DNA of 64,000 bases from Bacteroides caecimuris (lineage in GTDB: Bacteria; Bacteroidota; Bacteroidia; Bacteroidales; Bacteroidaceae): contig NZ_CP015401.2 of assembly GCF_001688725.2 (NCBI RefSeq), forward strand, positions 1,054,001-1,118,000. Reading direction: 5' to 3'. Within the stretch, counting starts at the first letter, position 1. Each line of letters starts with the position of its first letter. The translations under genes and the position numbers were made by a program. The notes below the pieces were generated by a model. It saw only the letters and a list, made by a program, of their open reading frames with translations. It had not been told where the DNA came from and ran no database searches. Shown one piece after another: positions 1 through 7,727 of this stretch.

Positions 1-71
1 ACACCAATGATTGCGATTGTACCAAAAACAATCAGATGCAATGTTATATGTTCTATCTTTCTCTGTTCCAT
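1..71 (-). CDS. Partial small membrane protein (N-terminus only)
   Basis: An ATG at 71 opens a frame that runs off the left edge and encodes 23 residues, starting MEQRKIEHIT and continuing into a hydrophobic stretch (LIVFGTIAIIG). This suggests an N-terminal membrane segment. Too little is present to name a family. It lies beyond the RhuM-like gene and may belong to the same integrated element. Confidence 0.35.
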   Translation of the reverse strand, partial: MEQRKIEHITLHLIVFGTIAIIG

Positions 72-273
72 AGTGAGATGTATTAATCGTTTGTGTGCAA
101 ATATATAGGATTAATTTTTGAGAAAATCCATAGTTTTGCTTGTTAATGGGCTTTTGACGATATATTTCATCACTTTTCACCACGTTACACTCCTAATAAT
201 AAGCGTATTGCAAATTTCTTGTTTTTGAATGAAAATAGCTGGGTAAATAGACTTGTGTATCTTAAAAACAGAA

Positions 274-311
274 ATTATCTGCATCATTTGGGGTGAAACA
301 ATGCAGATAAT
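274..311. repeat. 11-bp perfect inverted repeat
   Basis: ATTATCTGCAT (274-284) and ATGCAGATAAT (301-311) are perfect inverted copies separated by 16 bases, just past the stop of the RhuM-like gene. It could be a terminator hairpin for that gene or an operator. The rest of the 72-336 spacer shows no gene. Confidence 0.55.
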
Positions 312-336
312 CAATAGGGTATAGAGATATAGCTTA

Positions 337-702
337 TTAGCAATACAATGTATGGTTTGTACCCTTGTTGAGATATAAAAGGATGTTGTAATCTTGATTA
401 TGAGCGACTTTGTTTATTAGCCATTCTCTGAATACTATGGAATGTCCGGTGTCTATTTGATAAGATAAGGCTACAACCATATCGAGATTATACACATCGG
501 CATTGTTCCCATTCTCCAATTTGATGTACTTACAAACTTCGTGGCTCTTCAAAATATTGGTTTTCAAGATTCTCTTGATTGCTGCATGGATAGCTCCAGC
601 CGTTGTATAAAACAAGTCTGCAAGTTCCCAAGTGGTCATCCATAATTCGCCATCAGAAATATGGATGCCTAGCCCTTTGTTGGTTATGATTCCTCGTTTC
701 AT
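337..702 (-). CDS. RhuM-like (KilA-N/antirepressor-type) small protein
   Basis: A 121-residue protein resembling the N-terminal part of the RhuM family: a recognition segment (MTTWELADLF, then AAIKRILK), a VCKYIKLENG segment and the hallmark YNLDMVVALSYQIDTGHSIVFREWL. Full RhuM proteins are about 300 residues, so this is a short form or a truncated one. RhuM-like proteins are common on mobile elements and their biochemical role is not established. It sits 9 bp downstream of the integrase gene on the same strand, so the two are probably co-transcribed. A degraded second RhuM copy lies at 10465-10711 and conserves the same motif. The family call is fairly secure; no function is assigned. Confidence 0.6.
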   Translation of the reverse strand: MKRGIITNKGLGIHISDGELWMTTWELADLFYTTAGAIHAAIKRILKTNILKSHEVCKYIKLENGNNADVYNLDMVVALSYQIDTGHSIVFREWLINKVAHNQDYNILLYLNKGTNHTLYC

Positions 703-711
703 AGTTACAAT

Positions 712-1818
712 TTACTTGAGTGATATTTTATTGGCTGTTTCTCGCTTCTTGGAATTGACCAAATCGGCATATATTTGAGTTGTGGACACGTTCTTATGCG
801 TTAGCATCTTTGATACTGTGTAAATATCTGTACCTAAGGATATTTGTATGACGGCATACGAGTGACGAAATCCGTGGAAGGTTATCGGTTTCGTTATTCC
901 TGCCTTTTTGAGCCAGCTTTTCAGTGGGTAATTAATCATACTTCGCTTCAAATCCTTGAAAACCTTGCCTGTTCCGGGTGTGCCGCATAGTTCGTAGGCT
1001 TCGTAACTGATGGGGAGTGTCGCTTCCGTCTGGGTTTTCTGTGTTCTGATACGTAAACAATAGCCTTGGTCGGGGGCGATAGTGAAGTCTTCCCATTGCA
1101 GGTTTAGAATATCACTGATGCGTAAACCTGTCAGACAAGCAAACAAAGAGGCTGCTTTCAATACGGGGATGTCGCAAGGAGTGGCTGCGAGTTGCTTCAC
1201 TTCGTTCAGAGTCAGATACTCTTTCTTCACATCTTGTGGCTCAATCTTATCAAGATAGTCATTGATGTTCTCACGAAACCATTTGTCCCGATAGGCAATC
1301 TTCAATAATCCTCTGAAAGTAGAGTAGTAGCCGGATGCCGAATTGAGGGATATGGGTCGGTTGCTATGTTTGAGTTGCTTGGCATTCAGCAAGTATTCAC
1401 GGAATTTTTTGCATAAGTCTACATTTACATCGCCAAAGGTACATTGTCCCTTGACGAAGTTGTAGAAATGCTGATAGACGAATTGCCATTTCTGGTCTTT
1501 GTTCCGACACATCTTCTTGAAATAGGCGAGGAAATCGGCTTTTTGCTTGGTCTTATCCAAGAAACCAAATTCTTCATTGATGAGTGATTGTACCCGGATG
1601 CAACGGATTGCTTCTGCTTTGTTCAACATATCGTTGTTGAGCTCCCGTTCCATTTCGTTTTTGGGGTGGGCATAGATGTAGATACCGAGGTATTCCCTGC
1701 GGCTCATCTGCATCGTTTCGGGGTTACGGACTGCCGGATAATAATCCAGATACAAGGAAATACGATTATTCCTAATCGCTCTTTGTCGAACTGTTACTTT
1801 TGTACACGTGTGTGACAT
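712..1818 (-). CDS. Tyrosine recombinase / integrase
   Basis: A 368-residue site-specific recombinase. An N-terminal SAM-like core-binding region (about 100-190) precedes the catalytic domain (about 200-365). The catalytic residues are visible: the first Arg in TGLRISDIL, His-x-x-Arg in HGFRHSYA, the later His in LTHKNVSTTQ and the nucleophilic Tyr in TQIYADLV. The domain therefore looks intact. It would catalyse integration and excision of the element whose end lies in this window. It is followed by the RhuM-like gene and preceded, 84 bp upstream, by the multi-HTH gene, the usual place for an excisionase or regulator. The N-terminus (SHTCTKVTVRQRAIRNNRISLYLDY region) is typical of Bacteroides element integrases. 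Confidence 0.92.
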   Translation of the reverse strand: MSHTCTKVTVRQRAIRNNRISLYLDYYPAVRNPETMQMSRREYLGIYIYAHPKNEMERELNNDMLNKAEAIRCIRVQSLINEEFGFLDKTKQKADFLAYFKKMCRNKDQKWQFVYQHFYNFVKGQCTFGDVNVDLCKKFREYLLNAKQLKHSNRPISLNSASGYYSTFRGLLKIAYRDKWFRENINDYLDKIEPQDVKKEYLTLNEVKQLAATPCDIPVLKAASLFACLTGLRISDILNLQWEDFTIAPDQGYCLRIRTQKTQTEATLPISYEAYELCGTPGTGKVFKDLKRSMINYPLKSWLKKAGITKPITFHGFRHSYAVIQISLGTDIYTVSKMLTHKNVSTTQIYADLVNSKKRETANKISLK

Positions 1819-1902
1819 ACTGTTTAATATTTAGAGTTTTACATTTGTTTGGTGCAAAGGAATAGAGTGATTTAATGGTGGTAACATTCACCGATAAATA
1901 AC

Positions 1903-2802
1903 TTATTCAATCTTGGGTGCTTCAAGTAATTTATCTAGTTCGGGTTTGGAGATAAGCGTGTATTTGCCCTTCTTGACCTTTGGGATATTATGATACTTCG
2001 CATAATGATAGAGTTGGTCACGAGTGAGGTTGAACTTCTCCATCGCTTCGGCTACCGTATAATATTGCGGTTCTTCTGGTATGGCAATTCCCTTGGCTAT
2101 ATCTACGTGCTTCTTGGAATAGTACACCATGATGCCCTCTTTCTTCTTGGGGATGGCATTCTTGGAAACGAAACAATAGATGGCAGATAGGGTCATGCCG
2201 AACTTCTCCTGCATTTCTTGGGAGCTGTACCATTCGGTAATGTCTGGATTCGGGGCTTTCTTGGCAAAGAAAGCGTCAATATGTTTCTTGCTCCAGTAGG
2301 TCTTACCACGATTGAAAGTTCGGGGGATGTTGTTCTTCTTGGCTACCACAAATATCCATGACTCGTTTACATGATATTTCTCTTTGACTTCTGCGGTGGT
2401 GTAGAAGTCGGTGATAGGGGCTTTCTCAATGGGTACTCTCTTTTTGTATTCCGCTGCATTTTCAAACAGAAGCTCTATATCTTTTCTTCTGACTAATGTC
2501 TTACCTTTGAATTGAACTACTTTTATGATGTTATCTGCCATATAGCGATAAATACTGGCTCGACTAATCCTTAAGAGTTTTGCTGCTTCAGGTGGGGTAT
2601 AGAATTCCTTGTCCTCAATAGATGGTTTTTCCGTCTTTATTGAGAACTCTTTTTGATAAGTCGCTATACGCTCTTGCCTAATCCGTTCTTTATAGGCTGC
2701 ATTGTTGCACCTATGAGAACAATAGTTCGTAGTCGTTTTGCGAGCTATGAAAATTTGCCCACACCATTTGCATTTCTTCTTGATTTCGATGTTGCTGCTC
2801 AT
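1903..2802 (-). CDS. DNA-binding protein with four tandem excisionase/MerR-type HTH modules
   Basis: A 299-residue protein. Residues 11-32 carry a CxxC...CxxxC zinc-binding motif (CKWC ... CSHRC). Four copies of a ~47-residue HTH_17/excisionase-like module follow at about 67-113, 133-179, 191-236 and 247-293. Each starts with an aromatic pair and Thr/Ser (EFYTPPEAAKLL, DFYTTAEVKEKY, EWYSSQEMQEKF, QYYTVAEAMEKF) and ends in a wing (KGK/RGK, then a K/R-rich helix). A single such module is typical of excisionases; four in tandem are unusual. The gene is the outermost of the element before mnmE, and four 10-bp-phased repeats lie directly upstream of its start. A role in excision or autoregulation is inferred from position. 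Confidence 0.75.
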   Translation of the reverse strand: MSSNIEIKKKCKWCGQIFIARKTTTNYCSHRCNNAAYKERIRQERIATYQKEFSIKTEKPSIEDKEFYTPPEAAKLLRISRASIYRYMADNIIKVVQFKGKTLVRRKDIELLFENAAEYKKRVPIEKAPITDFYTTAEVKEKYHVNESWIFVVAKKNNIPRTFNRGKTYWSKKHIDAFFAKKAPNPDITEWYSSQEMQEKFGMTLSAIYCFVSKNAIPKKKEGIMVYYSKKHVDIAKGIAIPEEPQYYTVAEAMEKFNLTRDQLYHYAKYHNIPKVKKGKYTLISKPELDKLLEAPKIE

Positions 2803-2830
2803 TCTTTTCTCCGTTTATTTCTCCAATTTT

Positions 2831-2866
2831 GTTTCAGTGCGTCTCACCACGTCTCACTGTGTCTCA
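2831..2866. promoter_or_regulatory. Four GTCTCA-type direct repeats at exact 10-bp spacing
   Basis: GTTTCA at 2831 and GTCTCA at 2841, 2851 and 2861 are spaced exactly 10 bp apart, about one helical turn. They lie 29-64 bp upstream of the start codon of the four-HTH protein. This suggests an operator or recombination-accessory array bound on one DNA face, possibly by that protein. The spacing is directly visible; the binder is inferred. Confidence 0.6.
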
Positions 2867-2943
2867 AATCTCTACTACCTTGCTGGTGAGAAACAAGGCT
2901 TTAACAAGCGAGCAACAAATGCGGTACAAAAATGAGCTGAATA

Positions 2944-3048
2944 AGCCCTATAAACGATAACTATCGCTTATAAGGCTAAAAAGAAAGGCGTTCAAAATGA
3001 ACGCCTTAATAATCGTTGATGATATATGCTAATCGTTGGTAATTACCA
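2944..3048. other. Element-mnmE junction with palindromes and direct repeats
   Basis: Between the element genes and the mnmE stop lie: a 34-bp imperfect palindrome (2944-2977, core CGATAACTATCG); a hairpin (2985-3007); a direct repeat AATCGTTGRT at 3011 and 3031 (20-bp spacing); and a perfect palindrome TGGTAATTACCA (3037-3048) touching the mnmE stop. This is the kind of sequence expected at a tyrosine-recombinase attachment site, but the second att copy would lie outside the window. Confidence 0.4.
2985..3007 (-). terminator. Intrinsic terminator downstream of mnmE
   Basis: AAGGCGTTC (2985-2993) and GAACGCCTT (2999-3007) form a perfect 9-bp stem. On the minus strand it is followed by TTTCTTTTT-like sequence, so it would terminate mnmE transcription. 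Confidence 0.7.
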
Positions 3049-3049
3049 C

Positions 3050-4447
3050 CTATTTCCCGATACAAAAATGTTGAAAGATATTCTGAAGTACCATATCATT
3101 CGTAACCTCACCAGCAATGTCCGAAATAAAGAAGATGCACTCTCGTATGTCTTGTGAAAGAAAATCTCCGGAAATCTGCGAATCAAGTCCGCTTTGTACT
3201 CTATGAATAGCTTCCAAAGCTTTATTTAAAGCTTCGTAATGTCTTACGTTTGTCACAATAATATCATTCTGTGTCACTGTAGGCAAGTGTGCGGCATCAA
3301 TAAGCATTTTTTGTAGTTCACTTGTGTTCTCTCGTTGTTTGGCCGAGATGAAAATAGATTCCGTAGATTCTTTGGGGAAGTCTTTTAATAAAGACTGTAA
3401 ATTCTCTTTTTGCTTGTCTTCGATCAAATCAGCCTTATTAAATACAACAATTAAATGTTTTCCTTCACAACGCGGAATAATCTTCTCTGATAACTGTTCG
3501 GTTTGAGAAGTGGCATTTACAGCATCTACCATCCAAAGAACAATCTCTGCTTGATCTAACTTTTGGAAAGTACGTTCGATACCGAGGCTTTCGATCGCAT
3601 CATTGGTTTCCCGGATTCCGGCCGTATCAATGAAACGGAAAGTGATTCCTCCGATGTTGATAGTATCTTCAATCACATCACGCGTTGTTCCATGTATATC
3701 ACTGACAATCGCCTTATCCTCATTCAATAATACATTCAGTAAAGTCGATTTTCCGGCATTCGTTTCACCGATAATAGCCACAGGAACACCGTTCTTAATA
3801 GCATTACCAACACTAAAAGAATGAGCCAACCGGGAAATGACCTGTTCGATTTCATCTGCCAGCTTTCTCAATGCCGAACGATCGGCAAATTCCACATCCT
3901 CTTCGCTGAAATCCAACTCTAGTTCAATCATAGAGGTGAAATTCAACAATTTGTTGCGTAACTCCGTCAGCTCTTTGTTGAAACCACCTCGCATCTGGCT
4001 CATAGCCAAACGATGGGTGGCAGCAGATGAAGAAGCGATCAAGTCCGCCACAGCCTCTGCCTGACTTAAATCCATCTTTCCATTGAGAAAGGCACGTTGC
4101 GTATACTCTCCTGGTTGGGCGATGCGGCAACCATTCTTGATAAGCAGTTGCATCACTTGCTGGAGAATATAAGAAGAACCGTGGCACGTGATTTCCGTAC
4201 TATCTTCTCCCGTGTATGAATGAGGAGCACGGAAAAGACTGACGATCACTTCGTCAATAATCTCGTCCCCGTCATAAATACGTCCGAATGTCAAAGTATA
4301 TGGTTTTTGCTCACTCAATAATTTACCAGTCTTGGCGGGCTTGAATATGCTGCCCGTGATAGAAATAGCTTCCGGACCGGAAACGCGGATGCTTCCGATA
4401 GCACCGCCCTGGGCGGTAGCGATAGCGCAGATCGTATCTTGATTCAT
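3050..4447 (-). CDS. mnmE: tRNA modification GTPase MnmE
   Basis: MnmE with MnmG installs the carboxymethylaminomethyl group on U34 of certain tRNAs. The protein is 465 residues from the ATG at 4447; an upstream TTG would add eight residues, but MNQDTICAIATA matches the usual MnmE start. It has an N-terminal folate-binding domain (about 1-120), a helical domain split by a G domain with G1 GETNAGKST (about 227-235), G3 DTAG and G4 NKAD, and the family's C-terminal CIGK with its conserved Cys. Family length is typical (about 450-470). The 3' end abuts an integrated element. The 3' end of mnmE (thdF/trmE) is a known integration target of Salmonella genomic island 1, so a similar targeting is plausible here. 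Confidence 0.97.
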   Translation of the reverse strand: MNQDTICAIATAQGGAIGSIRVSGPEAISITGSIFKPAKTGKLLSEQKPYTLTFGRIYDGDEIIDEVIVSLFRAPHSYTGEDSTEITCHGSSYILQQVMQLLIKNGCRIAQPGEYTQRAFLNGKMDLSQAEAVADLIASSSAATHRLAMSQMRGGFNKELTELRNKLLNFTSMIELELDFSEEDVEFADRSALRKLADEIEQVISRLAHSFSVGNAIKNGVPVAIIGETNAGKSTLLNVLLNEDKAIVSDIHGTTRDVIEDTINIGGITFRFIDTAGIRETNDAIESLGIERTFQKLDQAEIVLWMVDAVNATSQTEQLSEKIIPRCEGKHLIVVFNKADLIEDKQKENLQSLLKDFPKESTESIFISAKQRENTSELQKMLIDAAHLPTVTQNDIIVTNVRHYEALNKALEAIHRVQSGLDSQISGDFLSQDIRECIFFISDIAGEVTNDMVLQNIFQHFCIGK

Positions 4448-4915
4448 TGTTTTTTCTTTTTGGATGAGCAAAGATAATTGTTTCTAAGTAAAAAATAGAA
4501 AATTGAGCACAACTTGTGCTTTATTTGTTTATGTTTACTGTCGTACAGTGGTATACCAAACAAAATAGAACAATAATGCTTATGGCACCAGCGATCAATT
4601 TATATTTTCCGAATGAGAAAAGCGGACTCATACGAGAAAACTACTAGGAAATACTTTCTGTGCTTGTAGCTCATTAAATAGCTTTGTGGGAGTATGATAT
4701 CATTACGGGCAAAGGCTTCTTTTCAGAATTGGGGTAGGGGAGTACGTACAGGATGTTGTCGGTTAGGAAAAGATGATATGGTTGTAGGCATCGTAGGAAA
4801 CAGGCATATCTCTGTCGAAGATTACGCTTTCGCAACGATTGATGAATTAGAATATCCGAAACATCATCAGGAGAGATTTACGATTGGTTATTGATAAAAA
4901 TCAAATTAAAAATAA

Positions 4916-5003
4916 CTGTGTGATATAGTGACACTATCCTCCTTGGATAACGTCACTATAATCGTATCATAGCGTTACTATCACGGCTTCATAGTGACAC
5001 TAT
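4916..5003. repeat. Four degenerate 22-bp tandem repeats, consensus half ATAGYGNYACTAT
   Basis: Units start at 4916, 4938, 4960 and 4982. Their 3' halves read ATAGTGACACTAT, ATAACGTCACTAT, ATAGCGTTACTAT and ATAGTGACACTAT; the 5' halves have diverged. The first and last copies of the 13-mer are themselves perfect dyads (ATAGTG-A-CACTAT). The period is about two helical turns, the same as in the arrays near 12.2 kb and 49.5 kb, although the sequence differs. Confidence 0.65.
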
Positions 5004-5031
5004 GTTGAATATAGACTAAATGATAAAAAAT

Positions 5032-5127
5032 AGAGCAGCCTAACAAGTCCCTTATTAAGAATTTCCCCCCACGCTACAAGATATAGCGTGGGGGAATTTC
5101 AATATTTGGAACTCGTTAGGCAGCTCT
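5032..5127. terminator. Long stem-loop, probable bidirectional terminator
   Basis: An inner stem TTCCCCCCACGCTA / TAGCGTGGGGGAA (about 5063-5076 and 5084-5096) is enclosed by outer arms 5032-5051 and 5108-5127 that match at 17 of 20 positions (AGAGCAGCCTAAC... / ...GTTAGGCAGCTCT). It lies just downstream of the minus-strand phosphorylase gene. Its size and nested arms go beyond a simple terminator. Confidence 0.6.
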
Positions 5128-5177
5128 ATAATTCTATTCTAACGATTACAATTTTATTCTTTCAGAAGAGCGTACCT

Positions 5178-6056
5178 CTATATTCTGTCAAGTACAGTCT
5201 TAATCAGTGCATCAATTGTATTCTTATATCCTGTATTGGCCTCTTTAATAAGTCGGTTGGCTATCACCATACAGACAGTCATCGCCTTGTGTCCCATTAA
5301 CCGGCTAAGTCCTGCCAAAGCCGAACTTTCCATTTCGAAGTTGGTAATCTTATAGCCTTTATATTCGAAAGATTCAATTTTGTCATTCTGTTTCGGATCT
5401 GCCAATGGAACACGAAGTTCACGTCCCTGCGGACCAAAGAAACCTCCAGCAGCTATTGTTACTCCACGTACCATGTCCTCTTTGGCAATCCGGTCAATCA
5501 GTTCTTCGCTAGCATCAATGACATAAGGGGCAGGCGCGCACATATTTCCCGACCAACCCATGTGATTGAGGAACGCACGTTCAAAAGGTAAGTCGCATAC
5601 AGCATTTCGTCCGGCATAGAAATTCAGCAATCCGTCAAAGCCGATAGACTTTTGCGAGCACACAAATGTTCCGACAGGAGTGTTGGGTTGTAATCCGCCA
5701 CATGTGCCGATACGTACTAATTCCAGCTGGCGAAACTGATCCTTTTCTTCGCGGGTATTAAAATCTATATTGGCGAGTGCATCTAGTTCATTCATCACGA
5801 TGTCAATGTTATCGCAGCCGATTCCTGTAGAAACCACTGTAATCCGTTTACCTTTATAAGTACCCGTGATGGTTTTGAATTCGCGGCTTTCCACTTCACA
5901 TTCTTTGTTTTCGAAATGAGAAGCTACGAGTGCTACACGTCCGGGGTCACCTACCAGAATTACTTTGTCTGCCAACCATTCGGGCTTTACGTGAAGATGG
6001 AATACTGAACCGTCTTCATTGATAATCAATTCAGAGGATGGAAAGTACTTTTTCAT
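5178..6056 (-). CDS. udp: Uridine phosphorylase-like nucleoside phosphorylase
   Basis: A 292-residue member of the PNP/UDP phosphorylase family 1, which cleaves nucleosides with phosphate to base and ribose-1-phosphate. Visible motifs are the phosphate-loop GDPGRVALVASHF (about 36-48), STGIGCDNIDIV, the glycine-rich GTCGGLQ and the ribose-binding FEMESSALAGLSRLMG near the C-terminus. B. thetaiotaomicron has a well-known uridine phosphorylase of this type (BT4554) close to its mnmE, so the context supports uridine over other substrates, but specificity is not proven from sequence. It is transcribed alone; its leader contains the long inverted repeat 6105-6206. Confidence 0.85.
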   Translation of the reverse strand: MKKYFPSSELIINEDGSVFHLHVKPEWLADKVILVGDPGRVALVASHFENKECEVESREFKTITGTYKGKRITVVSTGIGCDNIDIVMNELDALANIDFNTREEKDQFRQLELVRIGTCGGLQPNTPVGTFVCSQKSIGFDGLLNFYAGRNAVCDLPFERAFLNHMGWSGNMCAPAPYVIDASEELIDRIAKEDMVRGVTIAAGGFFGPQGRELRVPLADPKQNDKIESFEYKGYKITNFEMESSALAGLSRLMGHKAMTVCMVIANRLIKEANTGYKNTIDALIKTVLDRI

Positions 6057-6104
6057 GTTATTGAAAGGTTTTAGTTTTATAATAGAATTTGTATCTATAA
6101 ATAG

Positions 6105-6206
6105 AAACGCCGGAACCGGATTTAAGTTCAGAAGAAGCCTCTATCTTTTTCCTTTAGCAAGGGGGAGTGCATCTTACAACTGAAATGAAATCAGATTCCG
6201 GCGTTT
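6105..6206. repeat. 11-bp perfect inverted repeat enclosing an 80-nt segment
   Basis: AAACGCCGGAA (6105-6115) and TTCCGGCGTTT (6196-6206) are perfect inverted copies. The segment lies between the end of floA and the start of the phosphorylase gene, both on the minus strand. It could be the floA terminator or a structured leader of the phosphorylase mRNA. No known riboswitch consensus is recognised. Confidence 0.5.
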
Positions 6207-6215
6207 GTGTGACGA

Positions 6216-7217
6216 TTATTTGCTCAATGGCTGACTGCCTGCATTGCCTGTTGCCGGCTTGGCGATATTCTCGCGCATAGAGGTGTCAGCTTCAATATTC
6301 TTCATGCGATAATAATCCATGATACCTAAGTTACCGCTGCGGAAAGCTTCCGCCATTGCTTTAGGAACTTCAGCTTCTGCTTCGATCACTTTGGCACGGG
6401 CTTCCTGTGCTTTTGCTTTCATTTCCTGTTCGGAAGCAACTGCCATGGCACGGCGCTCTTCGGCTTTTGCCTGTGCGATGTTCTTATCTGCGTTAGCCTG
6501 ATCGATTTGCAGAGCCGCACCGATGTTCTTACCTATATCGATGTCCGCAATATCAATAGACAAGATCTCGAAAGCCGTTCCTGCGTCCAAACCTTTACGA
6601 AGTACAAGTTTAGAGATCGAATCCGGATTCTCAAGGACCGATTTATGGTTTTCAGAAGAACCGATAGATGAAACGATACCTTCGCCTACACGGGCAAGGA
6701 TCGTATCTTCACCTGCACCACCGACCAACTGACGAATGTTGGCACGTACCGTAACACGTGCTTTGGCTATCAGCTGAATACCGTCTTTTGCAACAGCCGT
6801 AACAGGAGGCGTGTCGATCACTTTCGGGTTTACAGACATCTGTACAGCTTCGAATACATCACGTCCTGCAAGGTCGATAGCAGTAGCCATTTGGAAAGGT
6901 AATTCGATATTCGCTTTCGATGCGGATACCAAGGCGTGAACTACCTTTTCTACATGTCCGCCAGCCAAATAATGGGCTTCCAGTTCATCACGGGTAATGT
7001 TTTTCAGACCGGCTTTGTGAGCCTCGATCATTCCCGGCACGATGATGTATGGCGGAACGTTACGTATACGCATTAAAAATAGTTGTATCAGCGAGATGTT
7101 AACTCCCGACACTTTTGCCGACAACCAAAGGAAGAACGGCACGTAATGGAAAAATATTATCAAGAAGATAATACCTCCAGCTATCAGAAAGATAGGTAAG
7201 TAGAAAGATGATTCCAT
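6216..7217 (-). CDS. floA: Flotillin-like protein FloA
   Basis: A 333-residue FloA (UPF0365) family protein, a membrane-associated scaffold that forms functional membrane microdomains. An N-terminal hydrophobic hairpin or TM segment (about 5-30) precedes an SPFH-type region (about 60-230). A C-terminal coiled coil rich in Ala/Glu/Lys follows ([34 protein letters not shown]). Length matches the family (about 330). It lies 22 bp downstream of nfeD, the classic FloA partner, on the same strand, so an operon nfeD-floA is likely. Confidence 0.93.
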   Translation of the reverse strand: MESSFYLPIFLIAGGIIFLIIFFHYVPFFLWLSAKVSGVNISLIQLFLMRIRNVPPYIIVPGMIEAHKAGLKNITRDELEAHYLAGGHVEKVVHALVSASKANIELPFQMATAIDLAGRDVFEAVQMSVNPKVIDTPPVTAVAKDGIQLIAKARVTVRANIRQLVGGAGEDTILARVGEGIVSSIGSSENHKSVLENPDSISKLVLRKGLDAGTAFEILSIDIADIDIGKNIGAALQIDQANADKNIAQAKAEERRAMAVASEQEMKAKAQEARAKVIEAEAEVPKAMAEAFRSGNLGIMDYYRMKNIEADTSMRENIAKPATGNAGSQPLSK

Positions 7218-7239
7218 TGATGTTATTATTAAGTGAATA

Positions 7240-7710
7240 TTATTCTTTGTGTTTTTTAACCATGATTGTACCGTTCGTGATGCGGCTTACAATAATCGGA
7301 GTCTTTTCATTGAGGAATCCGTCTATTGATTTTACTTCCACAATTTTTCCGTTTATTTCGGCAGATCCGATTTGTGCCAGACGTGTGGTACTGATTCCTG
7401 TATCACCAACTTTGATGCTTTCTTCTGCGCTACGGTCTACTTTCGAATCAATATCCTTTTTTAATGCTAGTTTGTCCAGCATTTTCGATCGCATAAACCA
7501 AATCAATGATCCGATACAGGCAAATGCCGATATACTAAGAGTGATAAATCCTCCTGCCATACCTAAATTGGCAAATGCATAGTAGTTGGCATAAAGAATA
7601 CAAACCAGTGCAGAAATTCCCGCCAGGCTAATGCCCGGGATGACGAACAGTTCTACTAGAAACAGTATGACTGCGGCAATAATGAGAATGGCGATAATGA
7701 GTATATCCAT
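7240..7710 (-). CDS. NfeD family membrane protein
   Basis: A 156-residue short NfeD-type protein. Hydrophobic segments occupy about 1-75 ([18 protein letters not shown], then [16 protein letters not shown] and [17 protein letters not shown]), followed by a soluble OB-fold domain ([20 protein letters not shown], then [16 protein letters not shown]). NfeD proteins act with flotillins or stomatins in membrane domain organisation. The pairing with floA immediately downstream supports the call. It is preceded by the TPR/WD40-like gene with only 17 bp between them. Confidence 0.9.
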   Translation of the reverse strand: MDILIIAILIIAAVILFLVELFVIPGISLAGISALVCILYANYYAFANLGMAGGFITLSISAFACIGSLIWFMRSKMLDKLALKKDIDSKVDRSAEESIKVGDTGISTTRLAQIGSAEINGKIVEVKSIDGFLNEKTPIIVSRITNGTIMVKKHKE

Positions 7711-7727
7711 AGTTCAGAGTTATTAAT

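Larger units (their letters stand above)
4448..5177. other. 730-bp spacer with repeats and a doubtful 66-codon ORF
   Basis: There is no clear gene. A plus-strand frame at 4694-4894 (66 codons, ending HHQERFTIGY) has no recognised family and is preceded by stop-ridden sequence in the same frame, so it may be chance or a decayed gene. The spacer also contains the 22-bp repeat array (4916-5003) and a long inverted repeat (5032-5127). Confidence 0.4.

Noticed and set aside
4694..4894. 66-codon ORF in the mnmE-phosphorylase spacer as a real gene
   Set aside because: No ribosome site, no recognised family, and upstream frames are full of stops; kept only as a note in the spacer entry.
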